Shown piece by piece: positions 42,654 to 54,300 of a stretch of DNA of 64,000 nucleotides (the first letter of the stretch is position 1; each line of letters starts with the position of its first letter). Origin of the DNA: Anastrepha obliqua. Taxonomy: Eukaryota; Arthropoda; Insecta; Diptera; Tephritidae. Below the pieces are notes generated by a model. That model saw only the letters and a program-made list of their open reading frames with translations, was not told the DNA's origin and searched no databases. The position numbers and the translations under genes were made by a program. The stretch covers positions 2,048,501-2,112,500 of the forward strand of contig NW_026562179.1 of the NCBI RefSeq assembly GCF_027943255.1, in the 5' to 3' direction.

Positions 42654-44285
42654 CCCTGCAGTAGTCGCGCGGTCTACATATGTAATCCACCATTGTTAAA
42701 TTTTAAATTTCTTGAAAATCGTGCATCGATTTCATCGGAGATTTTTGCTACTTGTAACTAACAAATTGAGAGTCACTCTCTGTTTTCCGCTGTTAATTGT
42801 TGCATGCAGTTGTGTCGCTAGAGGTTCGTGAAATTCATGGTCTACATATGTATGCCGCGCGACCGATTACGTAAGTATTTTAAATTAGGTTTTATGCTAA
42901 TAGCTAGTTATACTTTGTAAATAAAAGTGGACTTTTGGCATAATTTTTCATTTTACAATTTTGTGGAAATTTTCTTATAATATTTACATATGTATGCTAC
43001 TCTGCTGAAATGACTTTGGACGAACAACTCTTGTCCTTCAGAGGGCGTTGTTCTTTTCGGCAGTATATTCCAAATAAACCTGCTAAGTATGGACTGAAAG
43101 TTTTTGCACTTGTAGATGTTCATTACCCATACACCTATAACTTAGATATTTACGCCGGCCAACAACCCGAAGGTCCATTTCGGTTAAGCGACGAGAGATT
43201 TGATATCGTGATGAGAATGGTGCAACCAATTTTGAATAGACATATCAATATTACTATGGGCAATTGGTTTTCCTCTCTGAAAATAGCAAAGCAATGATTT
43301 GATAATGGAATTACAATGGTTGCTACCGTTCGAAAAGATAAAAGAGAAGTTCCCCGGGAATTTAGAATTGCCTCTAACAATATGCTCCTCAAAATCACTC
43401 ACTCTCCATATACTCTGATTTCTTATGTACCAAAAGCCAACAAAATAGTAATAGCCATGTCTACAATGCACAACGATACAGCGATTGATTCTGACACCGG
43501 AGATCAACGAAAGCCGGAAATAATAACATACTATAATCGCACTAAAAATGGCGTTGATCTGGTTGACAAGATGTGTTCTCTTTATGACGTATCTAGGAAT
43601 TCGAGAAGGTGGCCGCTGACTAAGTTCTATAATCTTGTAAACCTCAATGCTCTCAACGCATTATGCATTTACACTGCAAACAGTAACTATGAATCTGTCA
43701 AAAGGCGTGATTTTCTCATAGACTTAGCCTTGTCTTGGATGAAACCACTGGCTCACCAAAGATTAACACTTACCACGCTACCTAGAACACTGACATTTAA
43801 AATAAAAGACTTCTTGGATCTTCCACAAGTTGTAAGTCATGAAGGTCCAACGCACAATAACTACGTCGGTCGTTGCTACGATTGTGGAAGGGCCCGTAAT
43901 AAAAGCACCCGTAAAGTGTGTAACGTTTGCAATAAATTCATTTGTCCTGATCATTCCAAGACTGTATGTTCATCATGTTTCGAAAACAATTAAAACATCT
44001 CAATTATCTTCTGGTTATTTTATATATATTTTATACTTTTGTGAAGTATCTTAATTTTTTGTTAAAAAATGAAGTTTTGGTTTTTATTTATTTTATGTAA
44101 GAACAGAAAGTTTATTTATGTTATTTTTGATTAATATTAATAAATTAAACAATAACAAGAATACTTAAAACAAAAGCAATGGAAGAATTAAATATTTATC
44201 TTTTGTATTTTTAATTTTAAAATGGATTACATATGTAGACCGCGCGACCAATTACGTCAGTTTCAGGGGCGCGACTACTGTAGGG
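42654..44285 (+). mobile_element. piggyBac-type transposon in TTAA target
   Basis: TTAA lies at 42650-42653 and 44286-44289. The ends begin 'ccctgcagtagtcgcg' on the left and, mirrored, 'ccctacagtagtcgcg' on the right, followed on both sides by sub-terminal inverted copies of 'cgcgcggtctacatatgtaa'. The 1,632-bp size is short for piggyBac (about 2.4 kb), matching the missing N-terminal coding part. Confidence 0.92.
43010..43993 (+). pseudogene. piggyBac transposase, C-terminal two-thirds, catalytically damaged
   Basis: One frame with a single TGA at 43295-43297. It begins at MTLDEQLLSFRGRCSFRQYI, so the N-terminal ~200-250 residues of the family are gone. It continues with KYGLKVFALVDVHYPYTYNL (first catalytic Asp region), HINITMGNWFSSL (the family has an Asp where this copy has Gly, losing the second catalytic residue), ITMVATVRKDKREVP and YNRTKNGVDLVDKMC (third Asp). 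The C-terminus is a Cys-rich zinc domain (CYDCGRARNKSTRKVCNVC, CPDHSKTVCSSC) that binds DNA near the ends in characterised members. The protein cannot catalyse excision as written. Confidence 0.88.
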
Positions 44286-44289
44286 TTAA

Positions 44290-44410
44290 ACTGCACAGAC
44301 TGGATGTAGTTATGCTGGTTAAACAAGTAGGTAACGAGGCTGTGGCAACAAAATGGTGCAGAAGCGGTTGGATTCTGGATGAATAACCACTTCAATCAAC
44401 CAAGTCGTCG
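44290..44410 (+). pseudogene. LINE C-terminus, 3' part after the piggyBac insert
   Basis: It continues the frame of 42649 across the TTAA (NCTDWM-stop) and then looks like a LINE 3' tail to about 44400. No poly-A is visible. Confidence 0.6.
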
Positions 44411-44429
44411 TTATTCGGACTATTGTCGG

Positions 44430-45700
44430 TGGTGGCTTTTAAGATAAACTTCATTTTTGGCAATATTTTGACCCGCACGATTATTTGCCTGAACTCAAAT
44501 TCAGTGCCATATTTTGTTCAATTCGCAAGATTCCTTTCTTTATGATTTTCATAAATGTTTAAATACAATTTATCGTCGATAGGAGATGCAACTCTTCATT
44601 TTTGAAAGGAACTTGTGTTACTCTGATGAAATTTAATTTGTCTTCTACATTGTAATTTCTGCAAGGTAATATTTTCGAGTAACGTCGTTTTCTGTTTTTT
44701 TTTTTATTCTCTTTTCACAGTTCCTTAGTCATTTAAATTGTTGTTGCTAAAACACCAATGAACTTTGTCTTTGGTACTATCCTCTTTTACCATGCAACGA
44801 AGTCAGCCAAATAGACATCGGTTAATTCAGATGGACGGTCTTCATATCCTTGAATAACATTTAAGTTCCATATCTCATGCGGATCGTATTCAATACCTTG
44901 CTTTCCCTTTGTGTTTGAGATTTTATGGACAAAAATAATGCTCAGAAGGGTGTTGAGTAGAAATATATTCTACATATCTCGATGTTCTTGACATGGGTAA
45001 TCGCAGTAAAAATCATGTTATTTCTTCGGTGGGCATTTCTACGTTATTTAAGGTTTATTCCCGAGTTCTATCATTAACTCGTCGTAATCTTTCTTTAACT
45101 TTATCAATTCGTGGTGCAATGCGCTAAAGCCTCTGCTGCTTTTATTAACATACTCTGCTACAAATGTAACACGAATACTCGTCAAGGATATACTGAATAT
45201 CCCTATTTTAATTTAGTCCGCTCAATATTGGGGGTTGAACGGATTTGTCCAAATATTGTTCACATCCCGTTTAATAAAGACGGTTGGGCTGGACATTCCG
45301 TGATCAACGCTGCCAATCATGTTTCTTTCCGAAAATTCTTCAAATGAATTGTATTCGTTTTATTCCAATCGGGCGTGTGTATTGTATAATTCTTTAAATT
45401 ACTGTTTTTTTCGTTAGCTGGCAACAATATTATCGCCTTGTGTATGGGAAAGAATAGTGCATTAAATCCACTAAATCCGCTATTTTTACACCTGCTAAAT
45501 AAAGAATTAATCATTTCTAATATTTCTGCCATATTTTTCGAGAGTTCTTCTTTTGGCGAATACATTTGCGTTACTTTTATATAAAATTTTCACGGATGCC
45601 CAAAATGTATCGCTGGAAATGATAATTCTTCTGCGAGTTCATCAAACATAAAACCTATTGAAGTTTTAGCTTGATTTGGACACAATATCAAAGTAATGTA
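44430..45700 (-). pseudogene. Decayed Helitron/Helentron Rep-helicase fragment
   Basis: In several minus frames one reads, in order, AKTSIGFMFDELAEELSFPA with IHFGHP (about 45590-45670), VNNIWTNPFNPQ (about 45240), then YILDEYSCYI and VAEYVNKSSRGFSALHHELI (about 45110-45200), PMSRTSRYVEYISTQHPSEH (about 44950-45010) and EIWNLNVIQGYEDRPSEL with DVYLADFVAW (about 44800-44880). The DE-Y-SC followed by an AEYVNK pattern resembles the third Rep endonuclease motif (YxxxY/K region) of Helitron proteins, and the order matches the family. Stops and frameshifts are frequent. It is not known to be linked to the Helitron-like ORF at 1-476. Confidence 0.55.
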
Positions 45701-46530
45701 CTTTCCCCATATCATCGTGTACTGTTGCAAACTTAACAATGTTTCGCTTCAAAATTTGATTCTTCGGCAACTGGAAATGAGTACGCACATTCGTATTCGG
45801 CTTCTCCATTCCTAAATTCATTAATCAAAAATCTGTAAATTTCTATGTTAAATTGCCTATAAAGCGGCGTTTCGATTGAATATGACAACCACTATTTCAC
45901 TGTACCTTGTAAATATCAGCTTTTATGTAATTTAGGTATGTCTTTTTATGTTTACATTTATTGTGTAATCGTCGTCAATATTGCGCGGCAGGCGGCGTCT
46001 ACAGGAACATTAATTATTTAACCGATTAATTTTTAAGGAGCCATCGTATTTGCTTAGTCTTTACAAATGGCATCTTTGGCGATATTAAATGTCCAGCGAT
46101 AAGATCGAGAACTGGCATATGACTCGGTTCTTCGGGATATACAAAACTGTTAGTTTTAGCCAATTTTTGCATAAATTAGAAGAATCAGATTTTATTTGTG
46201 TTAAACTGTACCAAAAATCCATAATGTATGCCATTAATAGTTTCAGGTGTCCACCACAATTTAAAGAATTTTTATAGAATTTGCGGTTTATAAATGTTTT
46301 TTTCCATTCGACGTTACATTTCATCTTGTCTATGTTTTGATTTAATTTTTCGCAATATTTTATACTCCAATTTAACAGTTTCACGATATCTTTTACTTCG
46401 GGTAGCAGTGGAGATACTATCGGGTCATGTATTATTCTTCTCTGTAAAAAAGTGGAAGTACGAGGAGCTTTGTGGAACAACATCAGGACGCACGTCACAA
46501 ATAGGAGGAGGAGCTCGGTCAAACACCTAA
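45701..46530 (-). other. Probable upstream part of the same decayed element, unrecognised
   Basis: The longest minus frame (46085-46522, 145 codons) shows no motif I know. Its position upstream of the Rep-like fragment and the same orientation make it a candidate N-terminal remnant. Nothing more can be supported. Confidence 0.3.
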
Positions 46531-46985
46531 CAGTGTACGTATGAAAAGGGAAGGGAAGGACAAGGAGACATTAGAAGAACATATGTGCTACTTAGTGGGC
46601 AATATAATGTAGGAAAGCGCATTGTACTTGGCGGAGCGCTTTAAAGGCGAACAACAAAACCGCAGAACTGTCGTTCAGGTACTAGCCAATTGTGGTTCAT
46701 AGATAGGAGTTTAAATCAGGTTGAGTGATTGGGTCGATTTAGTGAATTGAGTTCGTTTGACAAAGTATTCGGGTTTGCGAGAATTGATGACCTTGGAAGC
46801 AGCATTAAGCATTTTACCTATAATAACTCATCAAATTTTACAGAAAATATTTTAAGGGAAAAATTGTTATGTGATCACGACGTTTTACACAATACTCGAG
46901 TCAGGCGATGCTGTTGTAGAGGACATTAAGTTTACTACGACACGAGTTATCACAATCGGCATACAATTTATATCTATACTATAAG
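46531..46985. other. Unassigned spacer
   Basis: A short purine-rich run near 46540 and a 66-codon plus frame (46729-46929) without recognisable features. Confidence 0.4.
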
Positions 46986-46989
46986 GTCG

Positions 46990-47765
46990 GTAACATCAAT
47001 GTTTTAACTAAAGGCAGTTGACTTTTCGCTGGAGTAAAGTGCTGCAGGGCCCATAGTAAATGGAGCATGACATAGACCTTGCCTATTGCACTGTGGCTAT
47101 TCTATATACAATAGAGTTATATTGAAATTTTCATAGATTTCTGGCAGTGTCAACGAATTTTATAACAGTGTTTTTCAATTTCACATCACTGTGGCCTTCG
47201 AGATTGAAAGCCATCTTGTTGATATCGATACACTGTGATTTACCCTGATTTAAAAGCTACCCATTGTCATAAGCCCACTTATTGTCGTGATCTACGTCTG
47301 TGTTGGGGTTCTTAATACAATTATTGACGGATACAAAGAGGCAGCTATAATTGGACATCATCTTATATTAATATTACAATATTATAATAAACTTTGGAGA
47401 TCATTTCTACATAACACAAATAATTGAGGACCGAGAATAGAGCCTTCAGAAATACCTTTAATTACGGTTATGTATTTAGATATTATACAATGCTACGGTC
47501 ATGAATAGCTTACGAGCGATCACTGAGGTATGATTTTATTAAATGTAATGCTATCGATGAGTAGTTAGCAAATTGCTATGTTTTAAGGCTAGAAGTTCAT
47601 TATTAAGTGTCGAAATAAGTGATTATAAACTTACGCTTCTGGTGGATCTAAATCCAGAATGGTACCAATTGACCATATACCAGATGTTGACTAAGAAAAG
47701 AATTTATATGAGCATGCATTATGCACTCATTAGTTATATACAAGTAGATATATTCATATAATTGG
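46990..47765 (-). pseudogene. LINE reverse transcriptase remnant
   Basis: Minus-strand pieces in order: YGQLVPFWI (palm entry; the family has GFR here), ANYSSIALHLIKSYLSDRS, then EGSILGPQLFVLCRNDLQSL, DDVQL with a preceding stop (catalytic pair region at about 47360), INKMAFNLEGHSDVKLKNTV and IKFVDTARNL. The order matches the RT of CR1/Jockey-type LINEs. Many stops; both ends are missing. Confidence 0.65.
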
Positions 47766-48035
47766 TGCTTACACCCTTTATTGGATGTTTGGCCGAGCTG
47801 CACGTACTTATAATATATTCATATAATTGGTGGTTACACCATTTATTTGATGTTTGGCCGAGCTCCACCTCCTATTTTTGCTGTGCGTTTTGATTTTTTC
47901 CCACAAATGGAGGGGCCTACAGTTTTAAGCCGAACGGCAGGAGTATTTTCATTGCAGAAGTACACTCGGAGATTTGCTATTACCTGCCAAGGGGCGACAG
48001 CTATTAGAAAACAATTTTTTTTTATAATTTGGTTT
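47757..48035 (-). repeat. SINE copies, tail-to-body, minus orientation
   Basis: A short tail piece (47757-47810) is followed by a second, longer copy (47817-48035) with 'tgtttggccgagctccacct', 'aaatggaggggcctacag' and 'acactcggagatttgctatt'. The two tails in tandem suggest duplication or two insertions. It lacks the tRNA-like head. Confidence 0.7.
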
Positions 48036-48066
48036 TTGATTTCCCGCAAGGATGGAAAACCAGCAT

Positions 48067-48094
48067 TACGATGGTAGGTAGGTAGGTAGGTAGG
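48067..48094 (+). repeat. (GTAG)n microsatellite
   Basis: Six or so 'gtag' units ('taggtaggtaggtaggtagg') next to the SINE end. The following 48095-48240 shows only a moderately GC-rich unassigned segment. Confidence 0.8.
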
Positions 48095-48244
48095 GTGGTT
48101 GTCGTAAGACACACTTAGACCTTCGGCAGGTCCATTGTGATACCACTGGAGCTTATCCTTACTCTACGTGTTCCCTTTCAAACCATCCGGTTGCTTTAAT
48201 AAACGAGCAGAGCTTCGTTAGTTTTAGATGGGCTATATCCGCTG

Positions 48245-48643
48245 TAATCAAATAATTTAAAAAAAATTCTTTTACATTTCTTTATTTTTACTTCAAGCTG
48301 GGCATCTAGCTTGTAAAGCAATTGTTTTATTTCTGATTTCTTACATACTACGTACAAGCGTTTTTATAGGAATTTTAGTCAATGCAAATCAATAATAATT
48401 TTTCGGTGTTTACTTATGTAATATGATTCTAGCATTCACGCGCCGAACATAAAAGAATTACGTTAGCTATGTTTGCATTTAATTTCAAGTGTAATGAACC
48501 TTTTTTAAGAAACATGATATTATTTAAACGGCACAGCAAAGTGAATGCATAAGTGGACAATAAATTATTTTAAAACCAAAACAAAACAATAAATGTTTAT
48601 GAATATTAATGTTAAGGAATATTCGACTTATAATCATACTACA
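48245..48643 (-). repeat. Putative 3' LTR of the gypsy element
   Basis: On the minus strand a purine tract (complement of 'cctcccttcttcagaag', 48644-48660) is followed by TG ('tgtagtatgattataagtcg'), the layout of a polypurine tract and 3' LTR start. The other end is placed at a TG near 48245 and is uncertain, because the 5' LTR is not in the window for comparison. Confidence 0.4.
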
Positions 48644-48810
48644 CCTCCCTTCTTCAGAAGAATGCTCATACAACTTTTTTTTTGTATGAACATTCTTTTA
48701 CATTGAATTGTTAAAATAAAAATATTTACATAAGAGTAATCTTAATTTTATAATATATATATGTATGTATTGTATTAATTTTCTAAGTTTAGACGCGTCT
48801 TTAAAACTAC

Positions 48811-50985
48811 TTATTGTTGATAAATCTTAAGCCTATTTTTGTGAACTATTTGTTCTTTTAAAGATAACTTATCGACTATAGTAACATTATTTTTATTATC
48901 TATTGCTTTAATGGTATAAGGCCCACAATATTGGGGTTCCAGTTTATGGGCCACTTCATTCCTAAGTAAAACTAAATTGCCTATGTTAAAATTGTAATCT
49001 AAACTATTTTTATCATAAAATGTTTTTTGCTTAATTTTAGCTATGTCTATCATATTGCGAGCTCTTTTATGTGCTACTTCTAGCCTAAATCTTACTTCTC
49101 TAGCGTAGTTATCTATGTTATATAATGGAGTAATTTGGTCTACATTTGTGAACTGCTGAAACATGTTTGGTGTTTTTCCAAAAACTAATTCATACGGACA
49201 ATAGTCATGTACTGTAGAAGGAGTGGTGTTAAAACAGTATGTGAAGTATTGTAGCCACTCATTCCAGCCGTTTTTGTCAATCGATATGTAAGATCTTACG
49301 TATTGATTGAAAGTTTTATGTGATCTTTCTATTACTTCTAGTGTTTGGTGGTGGTAAGCAGTTGAATTAAGTTTCTCTATTTTTAGCAATTCACATAGCT
49401 CTGTTAGTATTGAATTTTTGTATTCTGTACCCATGTCCGAAATGAACGTCTTCATTGGACCGTAGGTAAGAATAAACTTTTCAAATATTGCTTTCGCCAC
49501 TGTCTTGGCGTTTTTGTCTTGGATGGGTATCGTGACTAAATATTTTGTCATGTCGCATATTATTGTGACTGCATAAGTATTGCCATTAATTGTTGTAGGT
49601 AGTGGGCCTATTGTGTCTACAAAAACTGTATCAAATGTACCTGTAGATGTTGGTGTTATAGTTACTGGGCTTTTTAAATGCTTTGTTATTTTGGTTTTTT
49701 GGCATTTTTCGCAAGTTTTTACGTACTTAGCAACATCTTTTGACATTTTATTCCAGAAGTAATATCTTTTAATTTTCATAAGTGTTCTGAAAATTCCGTA
49801 ATTACCGCCTTCTATAGGGTCATCGCGGTATATTTTCAGAATGTCCGTTACAGTTTTAGCATCATTAACGTGGGTCACCTCATTCAGTAGCGCTACTTTT
49901 ACTTTATTTAATATCATATTGCCCTAATTTTTAAAATCATTAATTGAGACAAATTCGAAAATTTTCTCGCTAGGTGCCACTTGTAAATTATTAATGCCAT
50001 ATTTGTCGGCCACTTCGTCGAGCCTAGAGAAGAATTGTCCTAAGTCAATTTTCCCATTAACATATAAGTCATCAATTTTTATATATGCTATTATGGATTT
50101 TCCTCGTTTGATGTAACATCGTGAGGGTGTAATCTTTAATTTATTGTATTTCCTGACGTCAGTGTTATTAATTGAGACATATATTTTGGGCTTATCATAT
50201 GTTTTACTGTTCTGCTGTGTAGTTGGACTGCTGTTATTTTTCGACATTGATCTAGTCACTATTTTGTATATATTTTGATTTTTTTCATTTACTCCTTTTA
50301 AGTCATTGATTGTAATGCGAGACAAAGCGTCCGCAACGTGATTATCTTTTCCTCTAAGATATTCTACTACGAAATCATACTCTTCTAAATCAAGTCTCAT
50401 TCGTGTTAGTTTTGAACTTGGATTCTTCATTGAGAACAGGTAAGACAGGGGTCTGTGATCGGTTCTAACTAAAAACTTTGTACCATAGATATAAGGTCTG
50501 AAATGAGTTATTGCCCAGTGTATGGCAGCTAACTCTTGTTGAATTGTCGACTTGTTGCTTTCTCCTTTTGTGAAACTTTTGGAGGCATATGCTACTGGCA
50601 AATGTTTTCCTTCATATTCCTGAGTAAGTACTGCACCACACGCATATTTGCTTGCGTCTGTTGTTAAGCAAAATGGTTTTTTAAAGTCGGGATATTGTAA
50701 CAATGTAGGACTCGTTAATGCCCTCTTGAGGTACACAAATGCATCATTGCATTCTTTTGTCCATTCGAAAGCAACTCCCTTTTTTGATAACCTTGTTAGG
50801 TGTCTTGAATATTCAGCGAAGTTTTTAATAAACCTGCGGTAGTAGTTGCAAAAGGCGACGAACCTTTTTGCACTATCTCCGTCTGTGGGTGTAGGATAAT
50901 TTTTTATTACCGAGTACTTATTGTCGTCTGGAAGTATCCCCTTGTTTGTACATTTATGCCCGAGGTAGGTTACTTCATGCATAAA
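48811..50985 (-). pseudogene. Ty3/gypsy pol: RNase H and integrase, downstream of the copia insert
   Basis: RNase H and connection part (50985-49924): VTYLGHKCTNKGILPDD, FCNYYRRFIKNFAEYSRHL, PFCLTTDASKYACGAVLTQ, LAAIHWAITHFRPYIYG, RTDHRPLSYLFSMKNPSS and DNHVADALSR. A TAG at 49924-49926 interrupts the frame, which then continues as integrase: a zinc-binding-like N-terminus ending TCEKCQKTK, FVDTIGPLPTTINGNTYAV, FISDMGTEYKNS and LEVIERSHKTF (D, D, E core), and a C-terminal EPQYCGPYTIKAI block. The domain order PR-RT-RNase H-IN defines Ty3/gypsy; the sequence looks closest to the 412/mdg1 type, which is inference. No env gene is seen downstream. Confidence 0.85.
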
Positions 50986-50990
50986 AAATG

Positions 50991-51184
50991 TGATGAAAAA
51001 GTAATCGGTTTCATACAGCAACATTTACAACACGAATAGATCGTAACCTACAATGCAACTCTGCTTCATATTTTCTTCTATTTTCCATTTCATCTTATTG
51101 AATAACATATTTTAGTCTTTGAATAAACGCCAACATATCTAAACGTGTTTTTTCTTGTTTTACGATTCTCGGCTCTGCCCAACA
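50991..51184 (+). repeat. copia 5' LTR
   Basis: Starts 'tgatgaaaaagtaatcgg', ends 'ctctgcccaaca' (TG...CA). It should carry the element's promoter and polyadenylation signal; no individual motif is proved. Confidence 0.95.
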
Positions 51185-51202
51185 TAGGTTATGGGCCCAG
51201 AG
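51185..51202 (+). promoter_or_regulatory. Primer-binding site, initiator-tRNA-Met half type
   Basis: 'taggttatgggcccagag' follows the LTR directly. The core 'ggttatgggcccag' is the sequence used by copia-type elements, which prime on a cleaved half of initiator tRNA-Met. Confidence 0.8.
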
Positions 51203-51320
51203 CACGGTTCGGGCGAAGGTTGTTAAAAGTTTTACGTGCAAAGACTCCGTGAAAACGTATTTCGGAAATTAATAAGAAAATTTAACGCGTGTGTGTCGCG
51301 TTTGAAAGACAGATAACAAT

Positions 51321-54300
51321 ATGAATTCGCTATATCAAATTGACAAACTTGATGAAAAGAATTTCGATTCGTGGCGGGTGCAGATGAAAAGTGTCCTCAT
51401 ACATGCTGGACTATGAAGTATAGTGAGTGAAAAATGCTTAAAGCCTGAAGAAAATGTGACCGAATGGGAAGCGCTCGATGAAAAAGCCTTGGCCACAATT
51501 ACACTAAGTGTAAAAGCGTCGCAGCTCAGCCACATTAAGCAATGCAGAACGTCCACAGAAGCATGGAAGGCTCTAGAAACTTTGCATCAGCCAAGTGGGC
51601 CAGTGCACAAGGTGTCGCTGTATAAGAAGCTTTTAAATATGAAGCTTAGTGACAGCGAAAGCATGGCAAAATATTTGAATGATTTCACATCCATTGCCGA
51701 AAAGTTATCCGAAGTCGGCATTGAAATCAAAGACGAATTAGTGACAATTATTTTACTTTCAAGTCTGCCAAAGCAGTACGAGCATTTTGTTATTGCTATG
51801 GAGACTAGAGACACGCTGCCGACATTAACTAATTTGAAGGTAAAACTTCTAGAAGAGTCTGAACGAAAGAAACAGACAAAACGCGGTTCTGCTGAATCTG
51901 AAGGGGAATCGCAGGCTTTTGCTGTGTGGTCAAAGAATGCAGAAAGAGGGGAAAATTCAACGCACAGGAAGAGTAAATATACGCAAAATGTCAAATGCTT
52001 TAAGTGCGGGCAGCGCGGTCATTACGCTGCAAACTGCAACACGAAGTCCAATAAGAACGATTATAAGGCAGCGAAAAGAAATGAGCATTCGTTTACGATG
52101 TTAGCAGCAGCGGACGCTGAGGTGTTCGACGACTCAACCTGGCTTCTTGACAGCGGAGCGACAGCGCATATGTGCAGTAACCGAAATATGTTTATATCAC
52201 TCAAAGATCATAAAGAAAAAATTTACTTAGCTGGAAACAATTATCTTTTCTCAGAAGGTGCGGGAGAAGTGCGTGTGAGGTCTCAAGAGAGTGACATTAT
52301 TCTTTACAATGTTTTGTTTGTGCCAAATATGTGCGGTAACTTTATGTCTGTCGCTAGAGCTGTAGAAAATGGATTTAAAGTGAAGTTCGATGAAAATTGC
52401 GCTAAAATAATGAAAGAAAATGATATAATTTTAAAAGCCCTAAAGGTAAACAAACTTTTTGTGATCCGATGCGATAGCAGCAAGTGTTTTTATGCTTCGA
52501 ATGAAAAGGCAGTATCATGGCATGAACGATATGGACATTTGAATTACGGTAGCCTGCAGGAATTAATGAATAAAAACATGGTTCGCGGAATGGACAAAAT
52601 GACATTTACTAAAGACATTGCTTGTGAGATATGTGCAAAATGCAAAATGAGTGTGAGGCCTTTTCCGAAGAGCACGGAAAATCGAGCAAAAGACATTTTA
52701 GAATTAGTGCACACAGATGTGTGCGGTCCGTTTCGTACAAAGTCCCTGGGGGGCGCGCGTTATTTCTTAGTTTTCATAGACGATAAATCGAAACGAATGT
52801 TTGTGTATTTTTTAAAATCTAAAGAAGAAGTTTTAGAGAAATTTAAAATATTTAAAAGTTTAGTAGAACGACAAACTGAAAAAAGAATTAAGACAATCCG
52901 AAGCGATAACGGGCGTGAATTCGTCAACAAAGATTTTGATAAATTTTTGAATGAGTGTGGCATAAAACGGCAGTTGACGGTGCCGTACACGCCGCAACAA
53001 AACGGGGTTGCCGAGAGGGCGAACCGTACAATAGTGGAAATGGCACGTAGTATGTTGCTTCAGAGTGGACTTGGTGAATTTTTATGGGCAGAGGCAGTTG
53101 CTACTGCGGTGTTTTTGCGAAACAGATCGCCTACAAAGGCATTGAACAGTATGACACCTTACGAAGCTTGGTCTGGGCGAAAACCAGTTGTGAATTTTTT
53201 GAGAGTGTTCGGCTCAGAAGTTATTGCGTTAAATAAGATCAGCAAAAGTAAATTCAAGCCGAAGGGTAAAAAGTATTTTATGGTAGGTTATTCACTAACG
53301 TCGAAAGCGTTCCGATTATACGATCCTGAGCAGCGCATGGTAGTGGAGAAACGTGATGTTACGTTTTTGCCATTCGAAAAGAGTGAAATAGTAGATTTTT
53401 ACGACCTGCTGTCTGCTAAAAACAATAAAGATACCACCAAGGAGAAACCTTCCGAGTCATTGAGTGAATCGGAAGCTGACGACAGCGATGATGAGTTTGA
53501 AGAGCCGAAGGCTTCGAGCAATTCTGGAAGTGATTACCAAGAAAGTTTTTGCGAATATCCGATTCAGGAAGAGTCACCTGCGCATATTGGACGAGGAAGA
53601 CCGAAGTTTGTACGTAGTGGAAAACCAGGACGCCCACGCAAAGTGTACAATACTGTCAATACGATGCAAAATGCTTGTGAAATTAAAATCCCGCAAACTG
53701 TCGCAGAGGCAGAAAGCGGCAAATATTCGAATGAGTGGGAAAAGGCGATGACAGATGAGTACGACGCTCTTGTGCGAAACAAAACGTGGCAGTTAGTGGA
53801 CTTACCAACTAACGAGAAGGCAATCGGGTCTAAATGGGTTTTTGCGGTCAAGCATGACCAGAATGGCGACGTGGAGCGTTTTAAGGCTCGTTTAGTCGCA
53901 AAGGGCTGCAGCCAGAAATTTGGTGTGAATTACACCGAGACATTTTCTCCAGTGGTTCGTTACGCCACTATTCGCATGGTGTTGGCGCTAGCGGCAGAGC
54001 TCAAAATGTACACTCATCAGATGGATGTTTGCAGCGCGTATCTCAACAGCGAGCTCACCGACGTGGTGTATATGAAGCAACCTGAAAAGTTTATCGACAA
54101 GCGGTTTCCTGAGCGAGTTTTGAAGCTCAATAAGGCGATATATGGGCTGAAACAATCCGGGAGAGAGTGGAACCATAAATTGGACGAAGTTTTGAAGAAA
54201 ATCGGTTTCGAGGCGTGTACTAATGAGCGGTGCCTGTACAAAATGAGTCATCAAGGTAATTTATGTCTCATAGCTGTATACGTAGATGACTTGATCGTTA

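Noticed and set aside
47847..48077. 76-codon plus frame and its minus-strand partner
   Set aside because: Both read through SINE sequence; the same peptide-like string recurs at the other SINE copies.
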